Source: W2P13-069 sp051876105 (GTDB lineage Bacteria; Actinomycetota; Coriobacteriia; Coriobacteriales; QAMH01). From it: a stretch of DNA of 64,000 bases. Location: assembly GCA_051876105.1 (NCBI GenBank), contig JBJEHN010000045.1, positions 20,457-84,456 on the forward strand, written 5' to 3'. Positions 6,868 to 14,364 of the stretch are shown here, piece by piece (positions within the stretch are counted from its first letter, which is position 1; every line of letters starts with the position of its first letter). A model generated the notes under the pieces. The model saw nothing but the letters and a program-made list of their open reading frames with translations. It was not told the origin of the DNA and ran no database searches. The translations under genes were made by a program, and so were the position numbers.

Positions 6868-7446
6868 CTACTTCCAGCCCAAGGCCTTGCGCACAGCGCC
6901 TGCCACCACCACGGCGATGACGGCCTTGACGCAGTCTACGAGGATGAAGGGCAGCACCATGATGGCGAAGGCCTCGGCCGGGCTCACGTTGGCGAAGAAC
7001 ACGTACCACACCAGGCCCAGGGCGTCTGCGATCACCATGTAGACGACGGCCGCCACCACGTCCGCGGCCACGGCGGGCAGCTTGACCTTGAGCAGCAGCG
7101 CCCTGAGGGCCGCGCCTGCCACCGAGCCCACCAGGAAGCCCGCCAGAAAGCCTGTGGAGGCGCGCACGATGCCGCCGGTCATCCCGCTGAAGACGGGCAG
7201 CCCCACCGCGCCCATGACCAGGTAGGCGCCCACGGCCACGGCGGCCTCGCGCGGGCTGCACAGCAAGGCGATGAGGATGACCACGGCGGTCTGCAGCGTG
7301 AAGGGCACCGGCCCGATGGGGATGGTGACAAAGCAGCTCACGATGAGCAGCGCTACCAAGAGCGCGCACTTGGCGATGGCCTGCGTGCGGGAGGGGGAGG
7401 GGGAGGGGGAGGGGGAGGGGGTGCTGGTGCTGTGCTGCGTGCTCAT
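6868..7446 (-). CDS. bioY: BioY biotin transporter substrate-binding subunit
   Basis: A 192-residue membrane protein with about six hydrophobic helices. It contains the BioY block around PIGPVPFTLQT and the conserved YLVMGAVGLPVFSG region. BioY is the S-component of the energy-coupling-factor biotin importer; it captures biotin and docks on EcfT. Residues 10-19 are a serine-proline run encoded by a hexanucleotide repeat, which is not usual for the family. ATG 7446 has AAGGAG four bases upstream. An inverted repeat resembling a BirA operator lies 47-81 bp upstream. An ecfT gene is present at 28320 on the other strand; no EcfA ATPase is in the window. Confidence 0.94.
   Translation of the reverse strand: MSTQHSTSTPSPSPSPSPSRTQAIAKCALLVALLIVSCFVTIPIGPVPFTLQTAVVILIALLCSPREAAVAVGAYLVMGAVGLPVFSGMTGGIVRASTGFLAGFLVGSVAGAALRALLLKVKLPAVAADVVAAVVYMVIADALGLVWYVFFANVSPAEAFAIMVLPFILVDCVKAVIAVVVAGAVRKALGWK
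7389..7421 (+). repeat. GGGGGA hexanucleotide microsatellite in bioY
   Basis: A 33-nt run of five to six GGGGGA units on the plus strand, which is the template strand of bioY. It encodes the Ser-Pro repeat near the BioY N terminus. The unit is six bases, so copy-number changes keep the frame. Six G-runs separated by single A bases could fold as a G-quadruplex. Confidence 0.9.
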
Positions 7447-7492
7447 GGTGCTCCTTGCTCTCTGATCGTGCGTGACTGCGGCAGTCTAGCGC

Positions 7493-7527
7493 AATTGTCA
7501 CCTCAAAGTATTAACAGGGTGACAATT
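7493..7527 (-). promoter_or_regulatory. BirA-box-like operator upstream of bioY
   Basis: Perfect 10-bp inverted arms, AATTGTCACC (7493-7502) and GGTGACAATT (7518-7527), are separated by 15 bp. Layout and arms resemble the known BirA operators (TTGT..ACC-N14-16-GGT..ACAA). The downstream genes on the minus strand are bioY and birA, which fits autoregulation by biotin. Confidence 0.8.
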
Positions 7528-7623
7528 CTGCGCAAGCGGGGCGCGCCTGCATCCCGCCGCCCAGCACGGGGCCTTGGGCGGAAGGGGAGGCCCGCGGCGC
7601 GGCGCCGGGCAGGTGCCAGCAGC

Positions 7624-7629
7624 TAGAAT
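7624..7629 (+). promoter_or_regulatory. probable pta -10 element
   Basis: TAGAAT about 68 nt before the pta start. No clear -35 is seen. Similar TAGAAT/TAGGAT boxes precede addB and the Ski2-like helicase in this window. Confidence 0.35.
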
Positions 7630-7697
7630 CCCCTGCATCCCACAAGAGCATGCGCCCGCCGCCGCGGGCATCGCACCCTACAGATTGAGGAGCCACC

Positions 7698-8693
7698 ATG
7701 AGCGACTTCTTGCCCCGCATCATCGAGCGCGCCAAGCGCGACATCCAGACCATCGTCTTCCCCGAGGGCGCGGATAGCCGCGTCGTCGAGGCGGCCCGCG
7801 CCATCACCGACCAGGGCATCGCCCGCTGCGTGGTGCTTGGCAGCCAGGAGGAGCTCGCCGCGCACGGCGTCTCGCTCGAGGGCATCCAGACCGTCGACCC
7901 CGCGCTCAGCGCAGACGCCCCCCGCTACGCGGAGAAGCTCGCCGAGCTGCGCGCCAAGAAGGGCATGACCCTCGAGCAGGCCGCAGAGCTCGTCAAGGAC
8001 GTCACCACCTACGGCGTCATGATGGTGTACTTCGGCGATGCAGACGGCATGGTCTCCGGCGCCTGTCACTCCACGGCAGATACCCTGCGCCCCTGCCTGC
8101 AGATCCTCAAGACCGCCCCGGGCGTCAAGCTCGTGAGCTCGTCCTTCGTCATGGACGTGCCCGAGTGCGAGCTCGGTGACGGCGGCCTGTTCGTCTTCGG
8201 CGACTGCGCGCTCAACCTCTACCCCAGCGCCGACGAGCTGGCAGAGATCGCCGTTGCCTCCGCCCGCACCTTCGCAGACCTCTGCGGCGGCGAGCCTCGC
8301 GTGGCCATGCTGAGCTTCAGCACGCAGGGCTCTGGCAAGGGCGAGGGCCCCGCCGCTGTGCGCGAGGCGGCCGAGCTCGCCCGCCAGAAGGCCCCCGGCC
8401 TGCTCGTCGACGGCGAGCTCCAGGCAGATGCCGCCATCGTCGCCAGCGTGGGCGCCTCCAAGGCCCCCGGCTCCGCAGTTGCCGGCAGCGCCAACGTGCT
8501 GATCTTCCCCAACATCGACGCGGGCAACATCGGCTACAAGCTGGTGCAGCGCCTGGCCAAGGCCGAGGCCTACGGCCCTGTCATGCAGGGACTGGCCAAG
8601 CCGGTCAGCGACCTCTCGCGCGGCTGCTCCGTGGCCGACATCGTGGGCACCTGCGCCATCACCTGCGTCCAGGCCATAGCCGCCAAGGCCTAA
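7698..8693 (+). CDS. pta: phosphate acetyltransferase (short form)
   Basis: A 331-residue enzyme of the PTA/PTB family, converting acetyl-CoA plus phosphate to acetyl phosphate and CoA in fermentative acetate and ATP formation. Seen in the sequence: the FPEGADSRVVEAA N-terminal block, the GDADGMVSGACHSTADTLRP block and the C-terminal GSANVLIFPNIDAGNIGYK block that closes the active site. It is full length for the short class and lacks the regulatory N-terminal domains of E. coli Pta. The start ATG 7698 follows TTGAGGAG. An acetate kinase gene, often adjacent, is not present here; a strong terminator follows. Confidence 0.95.
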   Translation: MSDFLPRIIERAKRDIQTIVFPEGADSRVVEAARAITDQGIARCVVLGSQEELAAHGVSLEGIQTVDPALSADAPRYAEKLAELRAKKGMTLEQAAELVKDVTTYGVMMVYFGDADGMVSGACHSTADTLRPCLQILKTAPGVKLVSSSFVMDVPECELGDGGLFVFGDCALNLYPSADELAEIAVASARTFADLCGGEPRVAMLSFSTQGSGKGEGPAAVREAAELARQKAPGLLVDGELQADAAIVASVGASKAPGSAVAGSANVLIFPNIDAGNIGYKLVQRLAKAEAYGPVMQGLAKPVSDLSRGCSVADIVGTCAITCVQAIAAKA

Positions 8694-8725
8694 GCGCGCA
8701 AAAGAATCGCCGATTTTCTTGCAAA

Positions 8726-8767
8726 AACCCGCCCCAGCCTGCAAAAGCGCAGGTCGGGGCGGGTTTC
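8726..8767 (+). terminator. rho-independent terminator after pta
   Basis: An 11-bp outer stem (8726-8736 with 8757-8767) and an inner CCTGC/GCAGG stem around an AAAA-type loop; T-rich sequence ends the right arm. It isolates pta from the ribosomal cluster. Confidence 0.85.
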
Positions 8768-8796
8768 TGGTTTAGATACACCCGGGGCCGTGGCGT

Positions 8797-8825
8797 TTGA
8801 CAACCCCAAAGGGGGAGAGTAATTT
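8797..8825 (+). promoter_or_regulatory. promoter of the rpsL-rpsG-fusA-rpsJ transcript
   Basis: TTGACA (8797-8802), a 17-bp spacer and TAATTT (8820-8825) form a near-consensus housekeeping promoter. It is followed by a 5' leader of about 160 nt before rpsL. The leader (8830-8994) is G/C-rich, contains no ORF with a ribosome site, and includes a short hairpin near 8940-8962 (CCCCC/GGGGG arms). The whole 8694-8994 gap is thus terminator, promoter and leader. Confidence 0.85.
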
Positions 8826-8994
8826 ATCCAGTCGCGTCTCCAGGACCTGGGGACTGCTACGCCCTCGAACCTCGGTTGTCGGGCTCCGCGTGAGCCGCAG
8901 CAACCCGCGCTCAGGCGGAACCTGACAAGCGTTCAAGGGCGGCCCCCGCAGAAGGGGGCGGTAACTGTAAGAGGTAGCAAGAAAGGATACTACA

Positions 8995-9375
8995 TTGCCT
9001 ACCATTAACCAGCTGGTCCGCAAGGGCCGCAAGCGCGCTGTGGACCAGTCCAAGTCTCCCGCGCTCAAGGGCAACCCGCAGAAGCGCGGCGTTTGCACCC
9101 GCGTCTACACCGCAACCCCCAAGAAGCCGAACTCCGCTCTCCGCAAGGTCGCGCGTGTCCGCCTCGTCAACGGCATGGAAGTCACCGCTTACATCCCCGG
9201 TGAGGGCCACAACCTCCAGGAGCACTCCATGGTGCTGCTCCGTGGCGGCCGTACCAAGGACCTCCCCGGTGTCCGCTACAAGATCATCCGCGGCACCCTC
9301 GACGCCGCTGCGGTCAACAACCGCGCACAGGCCCGTTCCCGCTATGGCGCCAAGCGCCCCAAGGATAAGAAGTAA
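8995..9375 (+). CDS. rpsL: 30S ribosomal protein S12
   Basis: A 126-residue protein beginning MPTINQLVRKGRK. It sits at the decoding centre and checks codon-anticodon pairing. The KPNSALRK and GVRYK regions, where streptomycin-resistance changes occur, carry the wild-type lysines. Translation starts at a TTG (8995), seven bases after GAAAGGA; no ATG is available near the conserved N terminus. First gene of the str-type operon. Confidence 0.98.
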   Translation: MPTINQLVRKGRKRAVDQSKSPALKGNPQKRGVCTRVYTATPKKPNSALRKVARVRLVNGMEVTAYIPGEGHNLQEHSMVLLRGGRTKDLPGVRYKIIRGTLDAAAVNNRAQARSRYGAKRPKDKK

Positions 9376-9391
9376 GGGAGGTATCTAGAAC

Positions 9392-9862
9392 ATGCCCCGT
9401 CGTAATGCTGCAGTCCGCCGCGAGGTTCAGCCGGACGCCGTCTACAACAACCGCCTCGTCACCCAGCTGATCAACAAGGTCCTGCTGGACGGCAAGAAGT
9501 CCACCGCCGAGCGCATCGTCTACGGTGCCTTCGACATCGTCGCCGAGAAGACCGGTGAGGACGCCCTCTCCGTCTTCAAGAAGGCCATGGAGAACGTCCG
9601 CCCCACCGTCGAGGTCAAGCCCAAGCGCGTGGGCGGCGCCACCTACCAGGTGCCCACCGACGTCAACTCCCGCCGTTCCACCACCCTGGCGATCCGCTGG
9701 ATGGTCAACTACTCCCGTGCCCGCAAGGAGCGCTCCATGGCCGAGCGCCTCGCAGCAGAGATCATGGATGCTGCCAACGGCATGGGCGCTTCCGTCAAGA
9801 AGCGCGAGGACGTCTTCAAGATGGCCGAGTCCAACCGCGCCTTCTCCCATTACCGCTTCTAG
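9392..9862 (+). CDS. rpsG: 30S ribosomal protein S7
   Basis: A full-length 156-residue S7 (MPRRNAAVRREVQPD at the N terminus; ARKERSMAERLAAE near the C terminus). It nucleates assembly of the 30S head on 16S rRNA and contacts the E-site tRNA. The gene lies 16 nt after rpsL and 12 nt before fusA. In E. coli S7 represses this operon by binding the rpsL-rpsG spacer; the spacer here is too short (16 nt) for a similar fold. Confidence 0.98.
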   Translation: MPRRNAAVRREVQPDAVYNNRLVTQLINKVLLDGKKSTAERIVYGAFDIVAEKTGEDALSVFKKAMENVRPTVEVKPKRVGGATYQVPTDVNSRRSTTLAIRWMVNYSRARKERSMAERLAAEIMDAANGMGASVKKREDVFKMAESNRAFSHYRF

Positions 9863-9874
9863 GAGTGTTGAGTA

Positions 9875-11989
9875 ATGGCTAAGAAGACCCCGCTTCAGGA
9901 CACCCGCAACATCGGCATCATGGCCCACATCGATGCCGGCAAGACCACCACTACCGAGCGCATCCTCTACTACACCGGCAAGACCCACAAGATCGGTGAG
10001 GTCCACGAGGGCGCTGCAACCATGGACTGGATGATTCAGGAGCAGGAGCGCGGCGTTACCATCACCTCCGCTGCCACCACCTGCTTCTGGAAGTACCCCT
10101 CCGGTGCTGAGGACGGCCACGTCTACAAGATCCAGATCATCGACACCCCGGGCCACGTCGACTTCACCTCTGAGGTCGAGCGCTCCCTGCGCGTCCTCGA
10201 CGGCACCGTCGCCGTCTTCGACGCCGTTGCAGGCGTGCAGCCCCAGTCCGAGACCGTCTGGCGCCAGGCCAAGCGCTACAACGTCCCCACCATCGCCTAC
10301 ATCAACAAGTACGACCGCGTTGGTGCAGACTTCAAGCACGCCATCCAGACCATGAAGGACCGCCTGGGCGCCAACGCCGTCGCCGCCCAGCTCCCCATGG
10401 GCTCCGAGGACCAGTTCTGGGGCCTCATCGACCTCGTCACCATGGAGGCATGGGACTTCAAGGCCGATGACAAGGGCATGACCTACCCCGAGCGCATGGA
10501 CGCCATCCCCGAGGAGTACCAGGCCGAGGCCGAGGAGCTGCACCAGGAGCTGCTCGACGCCGCCGCTGACTTCGACGAGGAGCTCATGGAGCTCATCCTC
10601 ATGGAGGAGGAGGTCACCGTCGAGCAGATCAAGGCTGCTCTGCGCAAGGGCGTCCTCTCCACGGAGCTCAACCTCGTGTACGTCGGCTCCTCCTACAAGA
10701 ACAAGGGCGTGCAGGAGCTGCTCGACGCCGTCGTCGACTACCTGCCTTCCCCGCTCGACGTCCCCGCAATCGTGGGCGTCAACCCCGACACGGACGAGGA
10801 GGAGACCCGCGAGGCCGACAACAAGGCTCCGTTCTCCGCTCTGGCCTTCAAGATCATGACCGACCCCTACGTCGGCAAGCTGACCTACCTGCGCTGCTAC
10901 TCCGGTCGCCTGGACGCTGGCTCCTACGTCATCAACTCCGTCAACGGCAAGAAGGAGCGCATCGGCCGCCTGCTGGAGATGCACTCCAACGAGCAGCACG
11001 ACATCGACTACATCTCCGCTGGTGACATCTGCGCCGCTGTTGGCCTGAAGAACACCACCACTGGCGAGACCCTGTGCGATGAGGACCATCCCATCATCCT
11101 CGAGTCCATCGAGTTCGCCGAGCCGGTTATCGACATCGCCGTCGAGCCCAAGACCAAGGCCGAGCAGGACAAGATGGGCGTCGCCCTGCAGCGCCTGGCC
11201 GAGGAGGATCCGACCTTCCGCGTCCGCACCGACGAGGAGACCGGCCAGACCATCATCGCCGGCATGGGCGAGCTCCATCTGGAGATCATCATCGACCGCC
11301 TCAAGCGCGAGTTCAAGGTCGACTGCAACACCGGCGCCCCCCGCGTCGCCTACCGCGAGAAGCCCGGTCACGAGGTTCTCAACGCACGCGGCCTGTTCAA
11401 GCGCCAGACCGGTGGCTCCGGCCAGTACGGCGACGCCATCATCAACATGTACCCCGGCGAGCCCGGCTCCGGCTTCGTCTTCGAGAACAAGATCGTCGGC
11501 GGCGTCATCCCCAAGGAGTACATCCCCAGCGTGGGCAAGGGCATCGAAGAGGCCCTGGAGACCGGTGTCATCGCCGGCTACCCCACCCTCGACGTCCGCG
11601 TCGAGCTGGTCGACGGCTCCTACCACGAGGTCGACTCCTCCGAGGTCGCCTTCAAGGTTGCCGGCTCCCTGGCTATCAAGGAAGCCCTGCGCAAGTCCGA
11701 CCCCGTCCTGCTCGAGCCGATGATGGCCGTTGAGGTTGAGACTCCCTCCGAGTACTTGGGCAACGTCATGGGCGGCATCAGCTCCCGCCGCGGCATGATC
11801 CAGGGCCAGGAGGAGCGCGGCAGCGCCGTTGCCGTCAAGGCCAACGTGCCCCTGTCCGAGATGTTCGGTTACGCAACCGACCTCCGCTCCAACACGCAGG
11901 GTCGCGCATCCTACACCATGCAGTTCGCCCATTACGCACCCGTTCCCAAGAACGTGGCCGAAGAGATCATCGCTAAGTCCGCTAAGTAG
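9875..11989 (+). CDS. fusA: elongation factor G
   Basis: A 704-residue translocase GTPase. The P-loop AHIDAGKTTT, the switch region RGVTITSAA, DTPGH and INKYD (the NKxD base-recognition motif) are all present, followed by domains II-V with the usual length. It drives ribosomal translocation and, with RRF, recycling. ATG 9875 follows a GGAG-type site. Unlike the common str operon it is followed by rpsJ, not by tuf. Confidence 0.98.
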   Translation: MAKKTPLQDTRNIGIMAHIDAGKTTTTERILYYTGKTHKIGEVHEGAATMDWMIQEQERGVTITSAATTCFWKYPSGAEDGHVYKIQIIDTPGHVDFTSEVERSLRVLDGTVAVFDAVAGVQPQSETVWRQAKRYNVPTIAYINKYDRVGADFKHAIQTMKDRLGANAVAAQLPMGSEDQFWGLIDLVTMEAWDFKADDKGMTYPERMDAIPEEYQAEAEELHQELLDAAADFDEELMELILMEEEVTVEQIKAALRKGVLSTELNLVYVGSSYKNKGVQELLDAVVDYLPSPLDVPAIVGVNPDTDEEETREADNKAPFSALAFKIMTDPYVGKLTYLRCYSGRLDAGSYVINSVNGKKERIGRLLEMHSNEQHDIDYISAGDICAAVGLKNTTTGETLCDEDHPIILESIEFAEPVIDIAVEPKTKAEQDKMGVALQRLAEEDPTFRVRTDEETGQTIIAGMGELHLEIIIDRLKREFKVDCNTGAPRVAYREKPGHEVLNARGLFKRQTGGSGQYGDAIINMYPGEPGSGFVFENKIVGGVIPKEYIPSVGKGIEEALETGVIAGYPTLDVRVELVDGSYHEVDSSEVAFKVAGSLAIKEALRKSDPVLLEPMMAVEVETPSEYLGNVMGGISSRRGMIQGQEERGSAVAVKANVPLSEMFGYATDLRSNTQGRASYTMQFAHYAPVPKNVAEEIIAKSAK

Positions 11990-12019
11990 CACGGGCTTTG
12001 AGTTTAGGAAGGAATTACG

Positions 12020-12328
12020 ATGCCTAATCAGAAGATTCGCATCCGCCTGAAGGGCTACGATCACGAGATCGTGGATCAGTCCACCAAGCTGATCGTGGAC
12101 ACTGCCCAGAAGACCGGCGCCCGTGTCAGCGGTCCCATCCCCCTGCCCACCGAGCGCAACCTCTACACCGTCATCCGCTCCCCGCACGTCAACAAGGACA
12201 GCCGCGAGCAGTTCGAGATGCGCACCCACAAGCGCCTGATCGACATCCTGGACCCCACGCCCAACACCGTGGACTCCCTGATGCGCCTCGACCTCCCCGC
12301 CGGCGTCGACATCGAGATCAAGCTCTAA
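12020..12328 (+). CDS. rpsJ: 30S ribosomal protein S10 (NusE)
   Basis: A 102-residue S10 with the conserved IRIRLKGYDHE start and the flexible-loop region RSPHVNKDSREQFE. It is part of the 30S head and, as NusE, of transcription antitermination complexes, and bridges to NusG. It usually heads the S10 operon; here it closes the str transcript, because a terminator and a new promoter separate it from rplC. A GGAAGG ribosome site precedes ATG 12020. Confidence 0.98.
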   Translation: MPNQKIRIRLKGYDHEIVDQSTKLIVDTAQKTGARVSGPIPLPTERNLYTVIRSPHVNKDSREQFEMRTHKRLIDILDPTPNTVDSLMRLDLPAGVDIEIKL

Positions 12329-12359
12329 GCTGATCAGCGCACACAAAGCGGACTGAGAA

Positions 12360-12380
12360 GGGACCCCTCGCCGGGGTCCC
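12360..12380 (+). terminator. rho-independent terminator between rpsJ and rplC
   Basis: Eight perfect pairs (GGGACCCC, 12360-12367, with GGGGTCCC, 12373-12380), a 5-nt loop, then TTTCCTTTCC. Confidence 0.85.
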
Positions 12381-12433
12381 TTTCCTTTCCCCTGGCAAAG
12401 ATACGCCCGGGAGCGTGTTTTTTCGAAAAGGGG

Positions 12434-12462
12434 TTCACAAACCGGATTCGAGCCGTTATCCT
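12434..12462 (+). promoter_or_regulatory. promoter of the rplC transcript
   Basis: TTCACA (12434-12439), 17 bp, TATCCT (12457-12462). About 190 nt of leader follow before rplC, with no ORF that has a ribosome site. The 12329-12655 gap holds only the terminator, this promoter and the leader, which may host the r-protein autoregulation usual for the S10 operon. Confidence 0.75.
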
Positions 12463-12655
12463 AGACAGGCTGCGCCTTCGCGGGCGTAGCGTGTCGTGTG
12501 CCCAAAAGCATCTCACGCCAACTGGGCATGCGGCGACTGTAAGACAGCGCCCCGGAGCACATGCACTGCAGGCAAAGGGGAGAGCTACAAGGCTGCGATC
12601 CACTACACGAAGCCACCGGCTTCCTCTGCACGATCGCCTGAGAGTTAGGTTGAAA

Positions 12656-13276
12656 ATGGTCAACACTATTCTTGGCCACAAGCTGGGCATGACCCAGGTC
12701 TGGGGAGAGGATGACAACATCGTCCCCGTGACCGTCATCCAGGCTGGCCCCTGCGTCGTCGCGCAGGTCAAGACCACCGCGACCGATGGCTACGAGGCCG
12801 TCCAGATCGGTTTCGGCGACATCAAGGAGCATCGCGTCAACAAGCCTATGAAGGGCCACTTCGCCAAGGCTGGCATCGCTCCCATGCGCTATCTGCGCGA
12901 GGTCCGCGTCGAGGATGCTTCCCAGCACTCCTGCGGCGAGGTCATCACCGTCGAGGCTTTTGCTGACACCCAGAAGGTCGACGTCATCGGCGTCTCCAAG
13001 GGCAAGGGCTTCGCTGGCGTCATCAAGCGCCATCACTTCGCTGGCGGCCCGGGCGGCCATGGTTCCCACTTCCATCGCGCTCCCGGTTCTGTTGGCATGT
13101 GCGCCTACCCCTCCCGCATTCTCAAGGGTATGCGCATGGCTGGTCACATGGGCTGCGACCGCGTGACTGTCAGGAACCTGGCAGTCGTCCGCGTCGACGC
13201 CGACCAGAACCTCATTCTCGTTAAGGGCGCCGTCCCCGGCGGCAAGGGTGCCCTCGTCCAGGTTCGTATGGCCTAA
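12656..13276 (+). CDS. rplC: 50S ribosomal protein L3
   Basis: A 206-residue L3 beginning MVNTILGHKLGMTQVW, with the central extension around GGPGGHGSHFHRAPGS that reaches toward the peptidyl-transferase centre. Early 23S rRNA binder. The start is ATG 12656; the reading frame is open further upstream but that part is not L3-like. The ribosome site is weak (TTAGGT-type), which is unusual in this cluster. Confidence 0.97.
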   Translation: MVNTILGHKLGMTQVWGEDDNIVPVTVIQAGPCVVAQVKTTATDGYEAVQIGFGDIKEHRVNKPMKGHFAKAGIAPMRYLREVRVEDASQHSCGEVITVEAFADTQKVDVIGVSKGKGFAGVIKRHHFAGGPGGHGSHFHRAPGSVGMCAYPSRILKGMRMAGHMGCDRVTVRNLAVVRVDADQNLILVKGAVPGGKGALVQVRMA

Positions 13277-13290
13277 GGGAGGAGACAAAG

Positions 13291-13914
13291 ATGGCAGATA
13301 TCAAGATCTTCGATCCCGCAGGCAAGGACGTCGAGACCGTGGCTGCAAACGATACCGTCTTCGGCATCGAGCCCAACATCTATGTTATGCACGAGGTCGT
13401 TAAGTCCCAGATGGCCGCTCTGCGCCAGGGCACTGCTAACACCAAGACCCGTGGTCAGGTCAGCGGCGGCGGCCGCAAGCCCTTCCGCCAGAAGGGCACC
13501 GGCAACGCCCGCCAAGGTACCATCCGCGCTCCTCACTACGCAGGTGGCGGCGTGGTCTTCGGCCCCCACACCCGTTCCTACGCATACCGCGTGAACAACA
13601 AGGTCGTCAAGTTGGCCATGCGCTCCGCTCTCTCTGCCAAGCTGGCAGACGGCGAGCTGACCGTGGTCAACGAGTTCGGCTTCGAGAAGCCCTCCACCAA
13701 GGCTGCCAAGGCCGCCCTGGAGGCCCTCAACATCAAGGGCCGCACCACCATCGTTGTGGACGACGACGACTTCGAGTCCTTCCTGTCCTTCCGCAACCTT
13801 GAGAACGTCCTGATCATCGGCGCTACCGAGTCCAACTGCTACGACCTGCTCGACAACGCCAACCTGGTCCTGACCAAGGCTGCCCTGACCTATCTCGAGG
13901 AGGTGCTCGCATAA
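13291..13914 (+). CDS. rplD: 50S ribosomal protein L4
   Basis: A 207-residue L4 with the extended loop GRKPFRQKGTGNARQGTIRAPHYAGGGVVFGP that lines the exit tunnel (shown here in part: KPFRQKGTGNARQG). In E. coli L4 also represses its own operon. GGGAGG precedes ATG 13291. Its stop codon overlaps the start of rplW by one base, which gives translational coupling. Confidence 0.97.
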   Translation: MADIKIFDPAGKDVETVAANDTVFGIEPNIYVMHEVVKSQMAALRQGTANTKTRGQVSGGGRKPFRQKGTGNARQGTIRAPHYAGGGVVFGPHTRSYAYRVNNKVVKLAMRSALSAKLADGELTVVNEFGFEKPSTKAAKAALEALNIKGRTTIVVDDDDFESFLSFRNLENVLIIGATESNCYDLLDNANLVLTKAALTYLEEVLA

Positions 13915-14201
13915 TGAACGCACGTGAGATCATCATCCGCCCGATCATCACCGAGCGCGCTTTCGACATGCAGGAAGTCAACCGCTACACCTTCGAGGTT
14001 GACAAGCGCGCCTCCAAGATCGAGATTTCCGAGGCTATCGAGGAGCTCTTCGACGTCAAGGTGCTCAAGGTGAACACCTCCAACGTCAAGTCCAAGCCCA
14101 AGCGCGTCCGCTACGTTGCCGGCCGCACCCGCACTTGGAAGAAGGCCGTCGTCACCCTGGCAGAGGGCGACAGCATCGAGCTCTTCGCCAACCAGGCTTA
14201 A
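13914..14201 (+). CDS. rplW: 50S ribosomal protein L23
   Basis: A 95-residue L23 (REIIIRPIITERAFD; VNTSNVKSKPKRVRY). It sits at the tunnel exit and is the docking site for trigger factor and SRP. Overlaps rplD by one base. A 163-nt spacer with a hairpin follows, whereas rplW-rplB spacers are usually short. Confidence 0.97.
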   Translation: MNAREIIIRPIITERAFDMQEVNRYTFEVDKRASKIEISEAIEELFDVKVLKVNTSNVKSKPKRVRYVAGRTRTWKKAVVTLAEGDSIELFANQA

Positions 14202-14213
14202 GTTCAGTTTCAA

Positions 14214-14235
14214 ACCCCCGCGGTGCAGCGGGGGT
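14214..14235 (+). other. hairpin in the long rplW-rplB spacer
   Basis: Eight perfect pairs (ACCCCCGC, 14214-14221, with GCGGGGGT, 14228-14235) around a 6-nt loop, without a T-tract. It lies in a 163-nt gene-free spacer (14202-14364) with further G/C-rich pairing potential. It may be a processing or regulatory site. Confidence 0.5.
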
Positions 14236-14364
14236 CCAACTGGCTCTGTGCGCTCCAAATAGGAAACGCTCGGGGCCGTGGTAGTCCGGGGTCAGGGCCG
14301 CTGGAGGTTGCACACCCTCCGTTCCCAGGCGGTGTTGCTGGCAAACGGACGAAAGGAGAATCTA

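Noticed and set aside
9314..12346. 1010-aa open frame on the minus strand across fusA
   Set aside because: It is the antisense shadow of rpsL/rpsG/fusA/rpsJ in high-GC DNA: low-complexity Val/Leu/Asp/Gly content, no ribosome site and no recognisable domain.
12491..12655. N-terminal extension of L3
   Set aside because: The open frame upstream of ATG 12656 has no L3 similarity and overlaps the leader of the operon.
14278..14364. N-terminal extension of L2
   Set aside because: No similarity to L2 and no ribosome site; ATG 14365 matches the conserved start.
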